NCBI GenBank assembly: GCA_037349315.1
Contig: JBAIAC010000018.1
Location: 12,090,001-12,154,000, forward strand
Direction of reading: 5' to 3'
Source: Chelydra serpentina
Taxonomy: Eukaryota; Chordata; Testudines; Chelydridae
DNA length: 64,000 nucleotides
Program-made: the position numbers and the translations under genes
Shown here: positions 34,074 to 46,561 of the stretch, piece by piece
How the letters are laid out: the number at the start of each line of letters is the position of its first letter
How positions within the stretch are numbered: the stretch's first letter is position 1
Notes under the pieces: generated by a model
What the model was told of the DNA's origin: nothing
Databases searched by the model: none
The model's input: only the letters and a program-made list of their open reading frames with translations

Positions 34074-37000
34074 CAAGTTTCTACTAATTTCTTCTTCAGA
34101 GGTCAGCAATATAGAGGCCTGCAGCCATGCTTACTAAATTAAGCACATATGTAAATGAATCCATCCAGATAGGTAACTCAGTTGCAGCTACTCAAGAGGC
34201 AAATAATAGTCTGAGATTTTTCTCTGGACTTATATATCCGTTTTAGCCTAAAAAGATGAATTATTACACTTTAGAAAGATTTGAAAGCTTTTACATTATG
34301 GCATGAGTTTTTAAATGTGTATTCATGCTGGATGCTTTCCAGTATATTGCCTTTTTTCAGTAAATACCAAGATTATTTTTTGCCTTGGAGGTAAATATTG
34401 ACTGAGACAATAGGTTAATATGAACCTGTTATATTGATACATCCTGATGCTCACATTAACAGAAGTTAATCTGCTTATATTTACTTATTTCAAAAACAAA
34501 CAAAGCTTTGTTTATTAAACAAATAAAGATTGCTAAGGCATAACAGTGTACTTACCTATCACATCATTTACACAACAAGTTGAGAATGTCATAAAACTTA
34601 CATGTCTCACACAGTGAGACTATAAACCAGAATCTGACATGCATCATCCCACTGAAATCCCACATACCCATTTTAAACATGCATTTTAAGTGATGATTTC
34701 AAAGCCAAGTTTGAAAACTGGGCAGCTATGAAAAGAGTGGGCTTTCCACCACTAGACACACTTGGCTAAGCTCAGTCAAGTTCAGTTCTCAGTAGCACTG
34801 AAAAAAAATAGGTTATTAATGAAATATCTTCCAGGCTCTGGGTAGTAAACCAACATATGCATTTGCAAAGATTTTCAACAAGGAAATAAATGAAATCTTC
34901 CTATAAAGCTTTCCATTACATGGCATCAGGGCCGGACTAAGGGTGGCCTGTATGCACTGGTCAGTTACCAAGTTGTGGTCAGGAAACAGGTGGTAGGGTC
35001 ACAGTCGAACTAGGTCAGGATACCAGCAAGTCAGGGTCAGGCACCAAATTGCAGGTGACAGGCAAGTAGTGCAGTGAGGGTTGAGCTGGGTCAGGACACC
35101 AAGGAGTCAGGGTCAGGCACCTGGTTACAGATAGCAGACAAATAGAATCAGGGACAAACCAGCATCAGAAGCAGGAGTCTAGGGTCCACAGCAAGGCAAG
35201 GTCCAGAGCAGAAGCAAGCAGATAGCCTGCATCATTGCTCAAACAGCTCCCTAGCTGGCTTTCTTGTTTATATACCAGCATTAGCCAATCAGTGGGCTGC
35301 CACTAAGGACCCTGGGAAGCTAGGCACTGCAGCATGTACCACCCAACAGGGCCGTCAACATAAAACTTCATGGCAATGAAGGAAGCATCAGACATCCAAA
35401 ATCCCCATGGTCCCAGGTTCTAGCCCCACTGATTCTTACATAAGAGGCCAGGGTGACTTACAATAAGTGTACCTTCCCCTGGCTCCCAGTCCCACTAAAA
35501 GCCATTATTTATTATAGCATTGTTATAACACATGAGTACTCTGTCTGAAAGGAGGGCAGGACAGTATTGTAAGCTTATACCTAATAAAGTTTTCAAACTA
35601 GAATCTTAAAAAGTATTTCACGCTTTTTGTATTAATGACCTCACTGTCAAAAGAGCGATACTATGGAGGCTAAACACAGGGAATGGCCTCCATTCTTCCT
35701 TGCAAAGCAAATTGTTGAAGAACAAACATAAGGACTCCCAAACCTTTCAGTTTGTTTCTAGCATTTGAGCATAAGCATTGTTTGGGACTATCAGTGAGCT
35801 GGAAGTGCAGCGCATATTGGCATGCAAATGAGTATACCAAGCACACTTATTAAATAGCAACACAACAAAGAACTCTCAGGGGACGGAGGGGAGTGATGGA
35901 CAAGGAGAAAGGGTTTCTGGGGGTCAGATACGGAGTAGAGGAGGGAATTCAGGGGTTAAAGCTGAACCATCAACAATCTCTCTCTATTCTCACAATAAGG
36001 CATTGTTCATTCTTCTTAGTAGTGTCCTATATAAATAATGGTGTATTCAGTTTCGTTAGACTGCCCTAGAAATTAGAGGCCCTACCCTATACCAGAAGGG
36101 AAAAAAAGAGGATGAAGTGAAAAGCAGTCCATGTTCTCACTTTTCTACATTGTCATGGCAGTAGAATAGAATAAACTGCTCACATTCCAACTGGTTATAA
36201 AAAGGGTTGGAAATACAACTACTATAGTCACAATGCCAATGTGATCCTAACTTTCAGGGCTAGGATCTCAGTCTTAATCTCTGCCATTCCATGTTAACTG
36301 TGCTGAACTGGAAGAGATATGATAAAGCTCTATGCTGCCATGTGTTTGGGTTTCCAAATATGATAATTATAGTTATTAATTATCTGCATTGTGGTAGCAC
36401 CCAAAGCCTCAGCCAGCACAGTGGGGCCCCCAGTCCTAAGTACTGGGGACACTGGTCCTGCCCTGAAGAGCTTACAGAGGGATCCAAGATCAACAAGAGA
36501 GCATTACAAATGACAGAAAGGAAGGGAGGACTAAGGTAAAATAAGTAAGATCACTTGGTCATGTAAAATAATTGGTGCAGAGCTGGATGATTCTGAACCA
36601 TTTAGAAGGTTACTTAAAAAAAAAAAAAAAAACACCTAAGTAACTGAATAATTACTGCTCCACCTGCCTGACACTCCACCTAGTCATTAGGTCCTGTCTG
36701 ATTGCTAACTATATTATCAATCATAGCATCTGAGCTGACTTGCTAATAGACCTTGACACTACAGTGGGGGGAAAAGTTAAGTAGGTGGAAGAATGATGCT
36801 GTCTGCAAAGCAGCAGTTCCAGTTATGGATGATGTCTGATTCTGCCACCGAGAAGAGCATCAGCAATGGTGAAAGGCTTGGATGCAATTTAGATTGGATA
36901 TCAACCAATGTCAGCCATGTGGTCTAATAGGGTGAGCCTACTGCTGAGAGCTAGGATCATGATGATACTGTGAAAATAGAAGCAGGTACTAAAGGAATTT

Positions 37001-37199
37001 AGGAGACCTTCCTTTACCAAAGGGTAGATAATGTGTGTGAAAAGAGCTGACTATCAAAGAAAAGTAGAAGATACATCTGTGAACATATTGAGAAATTAAG
37101 CACTTGAAGGAAAATTGCATTATGAAATATGCATGCTAGGTAGGTGAATAGACCTAGAGGAACTGTGTATACCCTCCCTTGGTCCTGAAGGGGTACAGT
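34074..37199. other. no gene seen: intergenic or intronic DNA with old repeats
   Basis: No exon-like frame was found. Recognised contents are the internally repeated segment 34927-35368, a short repeat at about 36385-36520 like that at 8205-8300, and a 17-A run at 36616-36632. Confidence 0.55.
34927..35368. repeat. internally repeated segment of uncertain class
   Basis: A unit containing GTCAGGGTCAGGCACC occurs at 35030 and again 76 bp later at 35106, with weaker similarity around both (ggtcagga.accag). The segment starts cagggccggact, like some hAT ends, and is flanked by catggcat and catggcaa, a 7 of 8 match. The right end, however, lacks the expected inverted repeat, so the class stays open. 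Confidence 0.35.
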
Positions 37200-37900
37200 A
37201 CAGGGTTACAGGCAGACTTTAAGCAAACTCAAAATTGATAGGTAAGATACCATGGGAAGCAAGTTAAGGGGAAAAAAGAGCTTAAGATATTTGGCAGGGT
37301 TTTTTTAAAAAGACATTATTAAGGACACATGAGCAAACTATCCCAATGTGTAAGAAAGATAGGAAGTATGGTAAGAGGCCATCCTGGCTTAACCAGGAGA
37401 TCTTCAATGATCTAAAACTCAAAAAAGAATTGTACAAAAAAGCAGAAACTAGGTCAAATTACAAAGGATTAATATAAAAAGCATCACAAGGCAAAAAATG
37501 AGATCCAACTAGCTAGGAATATAAAGGGTAACAAGAAAGCATTTTACAGATACATGAGAAGCAAGAGGAAGACCAAGGACAGGATAGGCCCACTACTTAA
37601 TAAGGAGAAAAAGACAACAGAAAACAGAGTAATGGCCAAAGTGTTAAATACCGTTTTTGTTTCCGTTTTCACTGAAAAAGTTAACAGAGATCAGATGAGT
37701 AACATAGTGAACCTCAATGTAAATAGGGTAGCAATGCATCTGAGGCTAAAAAAGGAAAAGAACAAGTTAAGAATTACTTAAATACGTTTGATGTCTCCAA
37801 GTTGGCAGGGCCTGATGAAATACATCCTAGAATACTTAAGGGCATGTCTGAAGAGATCACTGAGCTATTAGAGATTATCTTTGGGAACTCATGGAGGATG

Positions 37901-38210
37901 CATAGGCACTGACTCTGTGGGTGCTCCAGGGCTGGAGCACCCACGGGGAAAAATTGGTGGGTGCTCAGCACCCACCGGCAGCTCCCCGCCAGCCCCGGGG
38001 CCCGCGCCCAGCACACCGCAGCACCGGGAGACGTTCCGGGGCTCCGCACCCGACACCGGGCGACGTTGCGTCGAGGGCGGGGCCCCGCAACGTCACCCGG
38101 CGTCGGGGGCAGGGCCCCGCGTCAGGGGCGGGGCCCCACCACGTCTCCCGGTGGCGGGGGCGGGGCCTGGTGTCAGCCCCCACCGGCGCCACCGGAAGTT
38201 GGCGCCTGTG
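37901..38210. mobile_element. GC-rich non-autonomous DNA element in CR1 (family shared with 51831)
   Basis: Left end cataggcactgactctgtgg and right end 'gaagttggcgcctgtg' are imperfect inverted repeats, and the insert cleanly splits CR1 sequence. The interior is about 310 bp, very rich in CpG, with an approximate 35-bp tandem unit containing ggggccccgc. Flanks share only GATG, so the target duplication is unclear. The related copy at 51831-52152 has a 7 of 8 duplication suggesting hAT. Apparent open frames inside are composition artefacts. Confidence 0.7.
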
Positions 38211-39137
38211 GATGGGAGCGATACCAGAGGACTGGAAAAGGGCAAATATCGTACATATCTATAAAAAAGGGAATAAGGACAACTCAGGGAATTATAGACC
38301 AGTCACCTTAACTTCAGTATCGGGAAAGATAATGAAGCAAATAATCAATTTTAAAGCACCTAGGAGAAAATAAGGTGATAAGTAACAGTGAACATGGATT
38401 TGTCATGAAAAAATCATGTCAAACCAACCTAACATCCTTATTTGACAGGGTAACAAGCCTTGCGGCTGGGGGGAAGCAGTAGATGTGATATATCTCAACT
38501 TTAGTAAGGCTTTTGATATTGTCTCACATGATCATATCACAAACAAACTAGAGAAATATAGCCTACACAAACCCACTATAAGGCAGGTGCACAACTAGCT
38601 GCAAAAACAGTACTCAAAGAGTAATCATCAATGGTTCACAATCAAGCTGGAAGGACATATCAAGTTGGGTCCTGCAGGGATCTGTCCTATGTCTGGTTCT
38701 ATTCAATAGCCTCATAAATGATTTAGATAATGCATAGAATACACTTATAAAGTTTGTGGATGAAACCAAGGGGTTGCAAGCACTTTGGAGGATTAGAATT
38801 CAGAATAATTTTGACAAACTGAAGAAATGGTCAGAATTAAATAGGATTAAATTCAATAAGGACAAATACAAAGTACTACACTTAGGAAGGAATAATCAAT
38901 TACACAAAACAAAATGGGAAATTGCCTAGGAATGAGTACTGAAGAAAAGGATCTGAGGGGGATATTTAGTTTGTGATCACTATTAGTCAACAATGTAATA
39001 CTGCTGCAAAAAAAAAAAAAAAAGAGTGAACATCATTCTGGGATATATTAGCAAGAGCGTTGTAAGCAACACATGAAAAGTAATTCTTCCACTCTACTCA
39101 GCCGGTGTATTGTGTTCAGTTCTGAGCACCACACTTT

Positions 39138-39413
39138 GGGAACATAAGAATGGCCATATTGGCTCAGACCAAAGGTCCATCTCGCCCAGTATCCTGTCTT
39201 CCAACAGTGGCCAATGCCAGGTGCACCACAGGGAATTAAAAGAACAGGTAATCATCAAGTGATCCATCCCCTGTCGCCCATTCCCAGCTTCAGGAAAAGA
39301 GAGGCTAGGGACACCATTCCTGCCCATCCCGGCTAATAGCCATTGATGGACCTATCCTCCATGAATTTATCTAGTTCTTTTTTTAACCCTGTTATAGTTT
39401 TGATCTTCACAAC
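39138..39413 (-). mobile_element. 3' fragment of a second CR1 subfamily nested in CR1
   Basis: Beginning gggaacataagaatggccat, this antisense block matches the 3' end of the CR1 at 17993-19603 and interrupts the host CR1 between 'caccacactttggg' and the aggtgtggaaaaactgg segment. A CR1 insertion into CR1 is the simplest reading. Confidence 0.78.
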
Positions 39414-39708
39414 ATTGGTGAAAGGTGTGGAAAAACTGGAGAAAATTGAGAGGAGAGCAACAAAAATGATTAAAGGTCTAGAAAACATGAGCTGTGAGAA
39501 AAGATTTTTAAAATGGGTGTGTGTAGTCTGGAGAAGAGAAGGCTGAGAGGGAATATGATAACAGTCTTCAAATACATAAAAAGTTGCTATAAAGAGGAGG
39601 GTGATAAACTATTCTCTGTAACTACCAAGGATGGGACATAAAGAAATGGGCTGAATTGTGGCAAGGGAGATTTAGGTTAGACATAAGTTAAAACTTCCTA
39701 ACTGTAAG

Positions 39709-39849
39709 TAGAGCCGGCGTTAGGCGTAAGCAGACTAAGCAATTTCTTAGGGCCCCAATGAGCTCAATGGGGCCTCCCGTTCACTTTTTATTATGTGTTG
39801 GGGGAGAATATTCATGCTTAGGGCCCCCAATGGGCTAGCACCACCTTTG
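39709..39849. mobile_element. hAT MITE (141 bp) with perfect 8-bp duplication
   Basis: ACTGTAAG occurs at 39701-39708 and 39850-39857, exactly flanking the insert in the CR1 C-terminal region. Ends tagagccggcg and 'caccacctttg' are weak inverted repeats. Non-coding. Confidence 0.8.
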
Positions 39850-40043
39850 ACTGTAAGGGAAGTTAAGCACCGGAACAAGTTACCTCGGAAAGTTGTTTGA
39901 AATTTCTGCCACTGGAAATTTTTAAGAACAGGTTACACAAACACTTGTCAGATAATACTGAGTCTGCCTCAATGCAGGAGACTGGATTAGATGACCTCTC
40001 AAGATCCTTTCTAGTTCTATATTTCTATGATTCTATGATTCTG

Positions 40044-42449
40044 TTGCAAAATTTAAGCCTGCAGGCCATCTTTATGATTCCACAGCAGCAATCCTCAAAC
40101 AAAAGACACCTAAGGAGGAGTAGAGTGGCCTGGAAACTGTTTCAAACTGCTTGTTACTGATGTAGTATTGGAACAACTCTGTGCCTTGCCCTTCATGGCT
40201 GAGGGGACCAGATTTATTGAATGGATATAAAGGCATGAACAAAGCCAACAAATAGAATAAGAGGGGGGAAAAACTCTTGAAGATTTGGGTATTTACAGCA
40301 CAAAATTGATTACATCAAAAAGGCATGAAATATAGCGCTTAACTGAAACCAATAGCTCAGGTATTTTCTGGTTTAGCTGGGCTCTTTTAGATTGAGGTAT
40401 TTAAAACAAACCTTATCTAAGGGCTCCTTGGACTCAGTACATTATCAGTAACACTTGGAATATACATATACGTATGTTTCCTCTATAGTGTAGGCCTTAA
40501 AGCACTTTACAAAGGTGAGTAAATTCCATTACTTCTATTTTGCAAGTGAGAAAACAGAAGTACAGTGAAAAAACTTGCCCAAAGGTCATATAGCACTTTG
40601 CACGAGAGCGGGCTGGAGAACACAAAAGACTCCTGGCTCCCAGCCCTGTCTCCTATCCACTGGAAGTCTAAGCTGCATTAGATCAGATATTCGTGCTATG
40701 TGAAGGGCAAGGCAACAAAGGAAAATGTGGAGTTTGAACCTGTCAAGACACATAGAAGATTCTCAGCGTATGAGGTGCACTATGATTTTGATTTGATATA
40801 CTTTTCCCTCAGAAGGCACTGGTTTTACTTTCTTCTTTTCCATTTTCTTTGCCTTAAAATGGAGATGGTATAGTTGAGGTTATGGACAGGAAGCCACTCA
40901 AAACTCCTTTTCAACCTGTCAGATATAGAAGGGCTGGGTGAATGTGAACTTGAATGTAAACTTGAATCCAAACTTTGTCAGGTAAAGGCACTCAGACACA
41001 GTATGTACCCAGTGAAATATCATCTCCCTTCAGAGTGTGTCTCAACTGGATCATTCAAAAATTGAGGCTACCAAAATCACCAGTTTACTTTTGAAAAATC
41101 TTTGAACTCAGACTTTCTTTCACACCCTTACTCAGATTGCATAGTCCGTTACTCACCTAGAAGTCAGACCAAAGGTGGCAAGATCTGGATCTAAAGGAAC
41201 AGATTTTTTTTTTTGAATTGATGGGCTAAGCATGCAAAATTTGTCATTTCCATAATGCCAGTAATGATGGTCTATGAACAACGCAAATGTGTGAACCTTC
41301 ATTCCATTACAGATACTAGATTCTATCACTTTTATTATTCCACAGCCATTCACACAAGTAAAACATTTATCAACGTCGCATTTTGTTGACTAGTACGGTA
41401 CATTACATTACATTGCCCTATGCTGTGTGATCATGTAATGAAATATCATAATGCATCTGTACAGAGGGAACATTAACTCAGTTATTGAGCTTTGGTGAGT
41501 TTAAATCTCTACCTTATGGATGCATTAATGTTTTGCATAAATGCAAAATTGTGGCATTTGTACTGGCCCACATGAATGTAATCTCATTATCTCCTGTGAA
41601 AGCAGACAGGAAAGTATGTTGCTCTATGTGAAAAAATTAGGTGCATCTCAGACATTCAGCCTGATCATAACTCTCTACATTTCACATACCCATAATGATC
41701 CACAAATACGTATGAAACATCCAAAAATATTTGGTTTTGTTGTGTTATGTTGCATTTATGCAAATAAGCTGCTCTGTGTAGATTTAAAGTGAATACAGTT
41801 ATTTTCAAACTGGATGCCTACTATGCACTCGTATAGGAAACATCTGTACCATATTTATGGATATGGTAAAACAGTTAAATAACTAAACTGCTGCATCTTT
41901 ATCCTCCCCCAAAGCGGCCTATGCTGCAGTTTGCCAACCATTTAAAACCTATTCTAAATGTTCTTCCATCATTTCCAATCTTGAAATAAGCCATAACATT
42001 GCTCAGTATGCTGACATTTCTGATCCTTTTCATCTAGAGAGAAGTCAACTGATTTCTTTTCAGCTCAGGCAAGAATGGTATGAAGTGAGTGATTTCTTCA
42101 GCATTCCAAGGTAGGCAATTCATTCAGGCAATGAATGATTCTGTATTACAGCATCACATTTGCAATGCCATCGTTACATGGTTGAGTTGCCGTTTTCATT
42201 ATAAACCCCATTTTCACAGGTTTGTAACTCATCCATAACTTGCCATTAAAGTCATCAGCCCAGGAACAAATGTTATTCCAAAACTTTGTGTGGGTTTAGT
42301 TTTCTTCTTGTTTTTAAAAGAGCTCAAGTATTTTAAAAAATTAGATTTTAGATGCTCTTTCGACAACCTCCATACTTAGCAATGTGGTACTTGAAGGTAT
42401 ATTTTCAGCAGGAAAAACAGCAGGGATGGAGCTGTGGAACTTGTGTAAT
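40044..42449. other. no gene seen: AT-rich DNA
   Basis: The only recognisable block is a degraded MIR-like piece at about 40495-40590 (reverse of the 'ttgcccaaggtca' core). The remainder is unremarkable at this reading depth. Confidence 0.55.
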
Positions 42450-42514
42450 GGGGGGATTGAACCAGGGACTTCTGGAGCTTAGTGCATGAGCCTCTACAGC
42501 ATGAGCTAAAAGCC
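42450..42514 (-). repeat. tRNA-like segment, probably tRNA-derived SINE
   Basis: On the minus strand the segment reads as a degraded tRNA: an A-box-like TAGCTCATGC near 42499-42508, then a variable middle, then the perfect B-box-like GGTTCAATCCC at 42453-42463. The acceptor stem does not close and the downstream sequence to about 42620 looks like a SINE body, so I call a SINE head or tRNA pseudogene and not a functional tRNA. Anticodon is not assignable. Confidence 0.5.
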
Positions 42515-43264
42515 AACTCGATGTTAGCTAAGGCTGTAGAGCAAACTTATTTTATCTCTCTCTCTAAGTGGTCTCAGTGCCACTAGATGGGACAGAATTC
42601 CCAGGAGGTGTGTGGCTTACACTTGCATTAACTTTAACTAAATATCCTTCCGTGTCTTGTATGCCATGCAACTTCACTACCAACATTCCCATCCCTATTC
42701 AAGACACTGCATTTATTGAGATTTCAATACTAACCTTCAGATCCCCACTCCTGCCTTCTTGCTGGACTTTATCCCAGACAACATTAATGTAATCATTTTT
42801 TTAAAAAGGAAAAAAACCACTATCTGAAAGCTCAATGCAACTAAAAGGAATGCAAAATGAATTATGCACATATAGCAGTTTATAACATTATGGTCCATTA
42901 CAACTGTAAACCCTATCCTTCCCCTACTGTCCTCCCAACCACTTGTCTGTCATTCATTAAGTTCAACTTAGACCTACATCACCCCTCCGGTAGAAAATCC
43001 CACGGAGAAAGCCTGGCGGGAGGGACACTCTGCAAGTTCATGGAGTTTCCTCTAAATTGTTCAGCATGAGGGAAGGGCAACGTTTGTTATCCTGTGGGAC
43101 AAAGTGTTCCATTTCCAGAATCCATGGATTCTCCCAGAGTCATGGGGAGGTGGTGGGTTTTTGCAGGAGACCAGGCCATCAGTATGGAGGTTCTGTGAAT
43201 CTGCACTGGTTCTGGAGGACCCTGTCTCTCCTCTGGCTCACAGACAATGTGTCTCCAAATTAGG

Positions 43265-43672
43265 CAGGGCCGGCTCTAACTTTTTTGCTGTCCCAAGCAA
43301 AAAAACAAAACAACAAAACGAGTGCTGCCCTCCCCCCAGCAAAAAAAACACAAAAACCCCCGAGCACCGCCCCGCCGAAACACTCCCCGCAAGCGCCGCC
43401 TCACTGAAACAAACTCCCCTGAGCGCCGCCCCGCCGAAACAAACCCACCCCTCCCCCAAGCGCCACCCCACCGAAACAAACTCCCCTGAGCGCCGCTGCG
43501 CCAAAACAAACCCTCCCCTCCCCCAAGCGCTGTCCCGCCGAAACAAACCCTCCCCTCCCCCAAGCGCCGCCCCACCGAAGTAAAAAACAAAACAAAACCC
43601 CGCGCGCCATCCCAAGATTGGTTGCCCCTTAGAAGGTGCCGCCCCAAGCACGTGCTTGGTCGGCCGGCCCTG
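43265..43672. mobile_element. hAT-type element with internal GC-rich minisatellite
   Basis: Ends are perfect 10-bp inverted repeats, CAGGGCCGGC and GCCGGCCCTG. Flanking octamers aaattagg and ctgttagg share TTAGG, a worn 8-bp duplication. From about 43365 to 43590 a roughly 35-bp unit (gcgccgccccgccgaaacaaa and variants) repeats several times. Both strands carry long open frames (such as 43104-43583 plus, 43238-43651 minus) that are products of this repeat and not genes. Confidence 0.75.
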
Positions 43673-44084
43673 CTGTTAGGGCTTCAGCTACTGGTGGCTG
43701 CCTTTGGAACACTAAAGGGGGTTCTGTAGTGTGGGAGGGACTATTTATTAGCTCCTGATCTTACATGCAGGTCCCTGTAGTCATGGAACTCCCTGCATAG
43801 ATAGGGTTCAGGGTATGATGATATAAATGTGGCCAACCTGTCCACTGTGCTGTTGGGGGCAGACTTGCAAACATAGTTTCCTCCTGATTTAGCTCTAGGT
43901 GGAATAATTTGGCTATTATGTTGTAAACCCCTCAAGGCAGGGATGTGCCTTTTTATTTGTCTGTAAAATGCTAGGCACACTTGTGGTGCTGTAGGCCATA
44001 AATGGTTTGTTTCAGAAGTCCAACAGCCAAAACTGTCTGGTAAATTAACAGCCTTGGATATCACACTGTTAAGAGTAGAACTCA

Positions 44085-44600
44085 TAAAATCATGTAAGGT
44101 CTAGTAGAGATGGATCAGTTTGGTAATCTAGCCCATTTCTCTGCCATTACAAGATTGTTGCCTAATTCAGCATCATTCATTCATCTGGCCAAGTTCAAAA
44201 CTAATGCATGGGGTACAAATTCTCTTCAGAGATGTGGTTTCCACCACGTTCCTTGGAAGACTATTCCATAATCTTATAGATCCCATTGTAAGGAGGAGTT
44301 GTTTGTTCTGCTTTTCTTCTCTCTCCCCTCCCCACCACCTTTTCTTAGTTTCATGTCATTATTTGTGGTTATACTTACTTGTACCATAGTAAATAATTCC
44401 TGTGTCTTTAGGTGCTTCCATCTGTTCAGTGTTTGTATCATGTCCCCTATTACACACCGCTTAGCCATGCTACAACTGTTATAACTACATCATTCCATTG
44501 TTCTAACTCCTGAACATATTTGTTGCTCTTCTCTGAACTCCTTTCAGATTGTCAGTAACTATTTTTGGCAACGGCATGTTCAGAGTTAAGTGCTATAGTT
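44085..44600 (-). repeat. old CR1/L3-like LINE 3' fragment
   Basis: Antisense blocks such as 'atcatgtcccctatta', 'ttctctgaactcctttcag' and the 'ttccataatcttatagatccca' region follow the order of an ancient CR1-clade 3' end. It is strongly diverged and no frame remains. Confidence 0.45.
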
Positions 44601-46379
44601 CAGATGCAATCAGAACAGAATTATAGAAAGAGGTACTATATCGCCTCCTTGTTTTTGTATATGCAGAACTTAATCACAGTGCCTTAGGTATATGCCAGTA
44701 AAACAGCAATAGAAAATTGGAGCTTTCCAAAAATGTATCCATTCTGTGGTTTGCATATGTGTTCTTTAAACTTTTTAGCATTATTTCTTTCCTCTCATCC
44801 TATTTAAATGTAACTATTGAAACATAATTAGATACTGATGTCTATTTCAGCACTTTTTAATCAAATGTTCTATCATTCAAATTTATATCATTAATAATTT
44901 TAAAATTAAGTCTTGGCAAGATTACGGCACAGCTCAGATTTCTAAAACTAAAAAGATAGACATATTGTCCTAATATTAGCTGACCCCCTGCCCAAAGTGT
45001 TTGGGGACAGAAAGTTAACAATACGGCTTCACATGTTTTTGTGATTTATCCTCAATTCAGGAGAAGCCAAATAGTTTGCAATAAGGATCCATTGTGAGAG
45101 GGATTAAATTAATTCTGCCTAAGATTATATGTAAAGGATACATGTGAGTCACATACAAACTAGAAAGAAATGAAGCAGAATAAAACTACTGCAAACTCAT
45201 CTATTTCCTAGCTTTAGTGGACCAAATTCAGACCTGCTATAAGAGGGAGAAACTCTACTGGATTTGTGATTTTATCATTGTTTTAATTTAAGGAGGAGAT
45301 GATGCCGGGGCGGCGTGGTGGGAGGGGACGGACCCTTACAGGGAAATGATGGGTGGTGATGACTCACGGGGAAGCAACTGCCTAACAATAGAAAACAAAA
45401 TAAGCATGAATCAGACATGGATTTCTGTCTAGAAGGAAGAATTAACAGTGAAATGGTTCAGTCAGAATATTGCTGCTCCTTTGGGTTTATGCTGTTCAGC
45501 AAGTTTTCATTGTTTTCAAACCTGGAGGTAGGGGTCTCTTATTCAGCATTAGCCAACTGTGTACTTTGAACTACTTTCTGAACCAAATACGTGCTACCCT
45601 GCAGAGAGAGAAAAGAGATGCTGCGATATATTCTGTTGAGGCTTGCACTCATTATGAGCAAGTCTGACAACCTCTCATTCTCTTACTAATTCTTGAATCC
45701 CATAAATTTCACTTCTGCTCAAACAATCTAATTTAGCAAAGGCAAAAAAGCACCTTGGATTAAATGCTTTCTGGACTCAGTGAAAGCCATCATCTCACTT
45801 GATACAAATCAGATTTCCTTTCTACTCCACCACTATTTTATTTTGGTGTACACTTGTGGCATGTTAGCAGTAACACTCTACAGTGAGATGGCCAGCTACA
45901 ATGATAACCCTGTAAAGCGTAGCTTGTCCTTGCTAACCATGCTCAACATAAATGGCAAGGCAAAGAATCCTGAGTAGCACAAGGACATAACTTCAAGGTG
46001 AGCTATTCATCCATTTCATCATCATTGCAGATCCCAAAGGAACAGAGGTTCCTTGAAGATCAAGTACCATGTGGATCATTATCTAGGTAAATCCTTAATA
46101 TAGCCTAGCTGGGTGTTCAGACCATGTTCCCCAATGGCAATCGTAACAAGCTGCTCAAGCTTTTGGCACCCATGTGTTCACTGGTTGCGCAGTAGCATTC
46201 CTCGATAAGTGTGCTTTGAAATTAGTTATTTTTCATCCTAATATATCTGTGCCAAGAAAGCTGCCAAACCCAAACCCAGGCTGATGGAGGTTGTTGCACT
46301 CTGGACCAAATTCAACAGTGACAAAAATGATATTGTAAGTTACTCCCCGGGTGTAAGTCAATCGAAAACCAGGTGTAAA
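44601..46379. other. no gene seen: AT-rich DNA
   Basis: No exon, RNA gene or mobile element recognised. A small GC-rich patch at about 45300-45390 is unexplained. Confidence 0.55.
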
Positions 46380-46392
46380 TGGTAAAATAGAG
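46380..46392. repeat. target duplication of foldback element, left copy (13 bp)
   Basis: TGGTAAAATAGAG recurs exactly at 46562-46574. A 13-bp duplication is the length produced by LINE-type target-primed reverse transcription. Confidence 0.75.
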
Positions 46393-46561
46393 ACAGGTTT
46401 TAGAGTAGCAGCCATGTTAGTCTGTATCAGCAAAAAGAACGAGGAGTACTTGTGGCACCTTAGAGACTAACAAATGTCTTTGAGCCTAAGCTTTCGAAAA
46501 GCTTAGGCTCAAATAAATGTGTGAGTCTCTAAGGTGCCACAAGTACTCCTCATTCTTTTTT
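46393..46561 (+). mobile_element. foldback SINE-like element: 40-nt head plus 126-bp palindrome
   Basis: A head (acaggttttagagtagcagc, then 'catgttagtctgtatc') is followed by a near-perfect palindrome, arms 46433-46495 and 46496-46558, that meet with almost no spacer at ctttcgaaaag. Exact 13-bp duplications flank it. The head is related to that of 11287-11702, and both copies have head plus inverted body. No coding sequence. RNA from it would fold into a long hairpin. Confidence 0.78.

Larger units (their letters stand above)
37200..40043 (+). mobile_element. CR1 LINE remnant carrying three later insertions
   Basis: The 3' end is the CR1 tail at about 40015-40043 (tttctatgattctatgatt). Upstream blocks follow the CR1 order: the linker before RT (about 37200-37780), RT core pieces (38290-38900) and the C-terminal region (39415-39650). 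The body is interrupted by a GC-rich element (37901-38210), an antisense fragment of another CR1 subfamily (39138-39413) and a hAT MITE (39709-39849). All frames are broken. Without the inserts the CR1 part is about 2.1 kb. Confidence 0.85.

Noticed and set aside
34927..35368. Firm hAT call for the cagggccgg-starting segment
   Set aside because: The flanking octamers agree 7 of 8, but the right end lacks the inverted repeat, so the class is left open.
43104..43651. Long frames on both strands (159, 137 and 123 residues)
   Set aside because: Products of the GC-rich tandem unit inside the hAT element; no domain, and both strands are open for the same reason.
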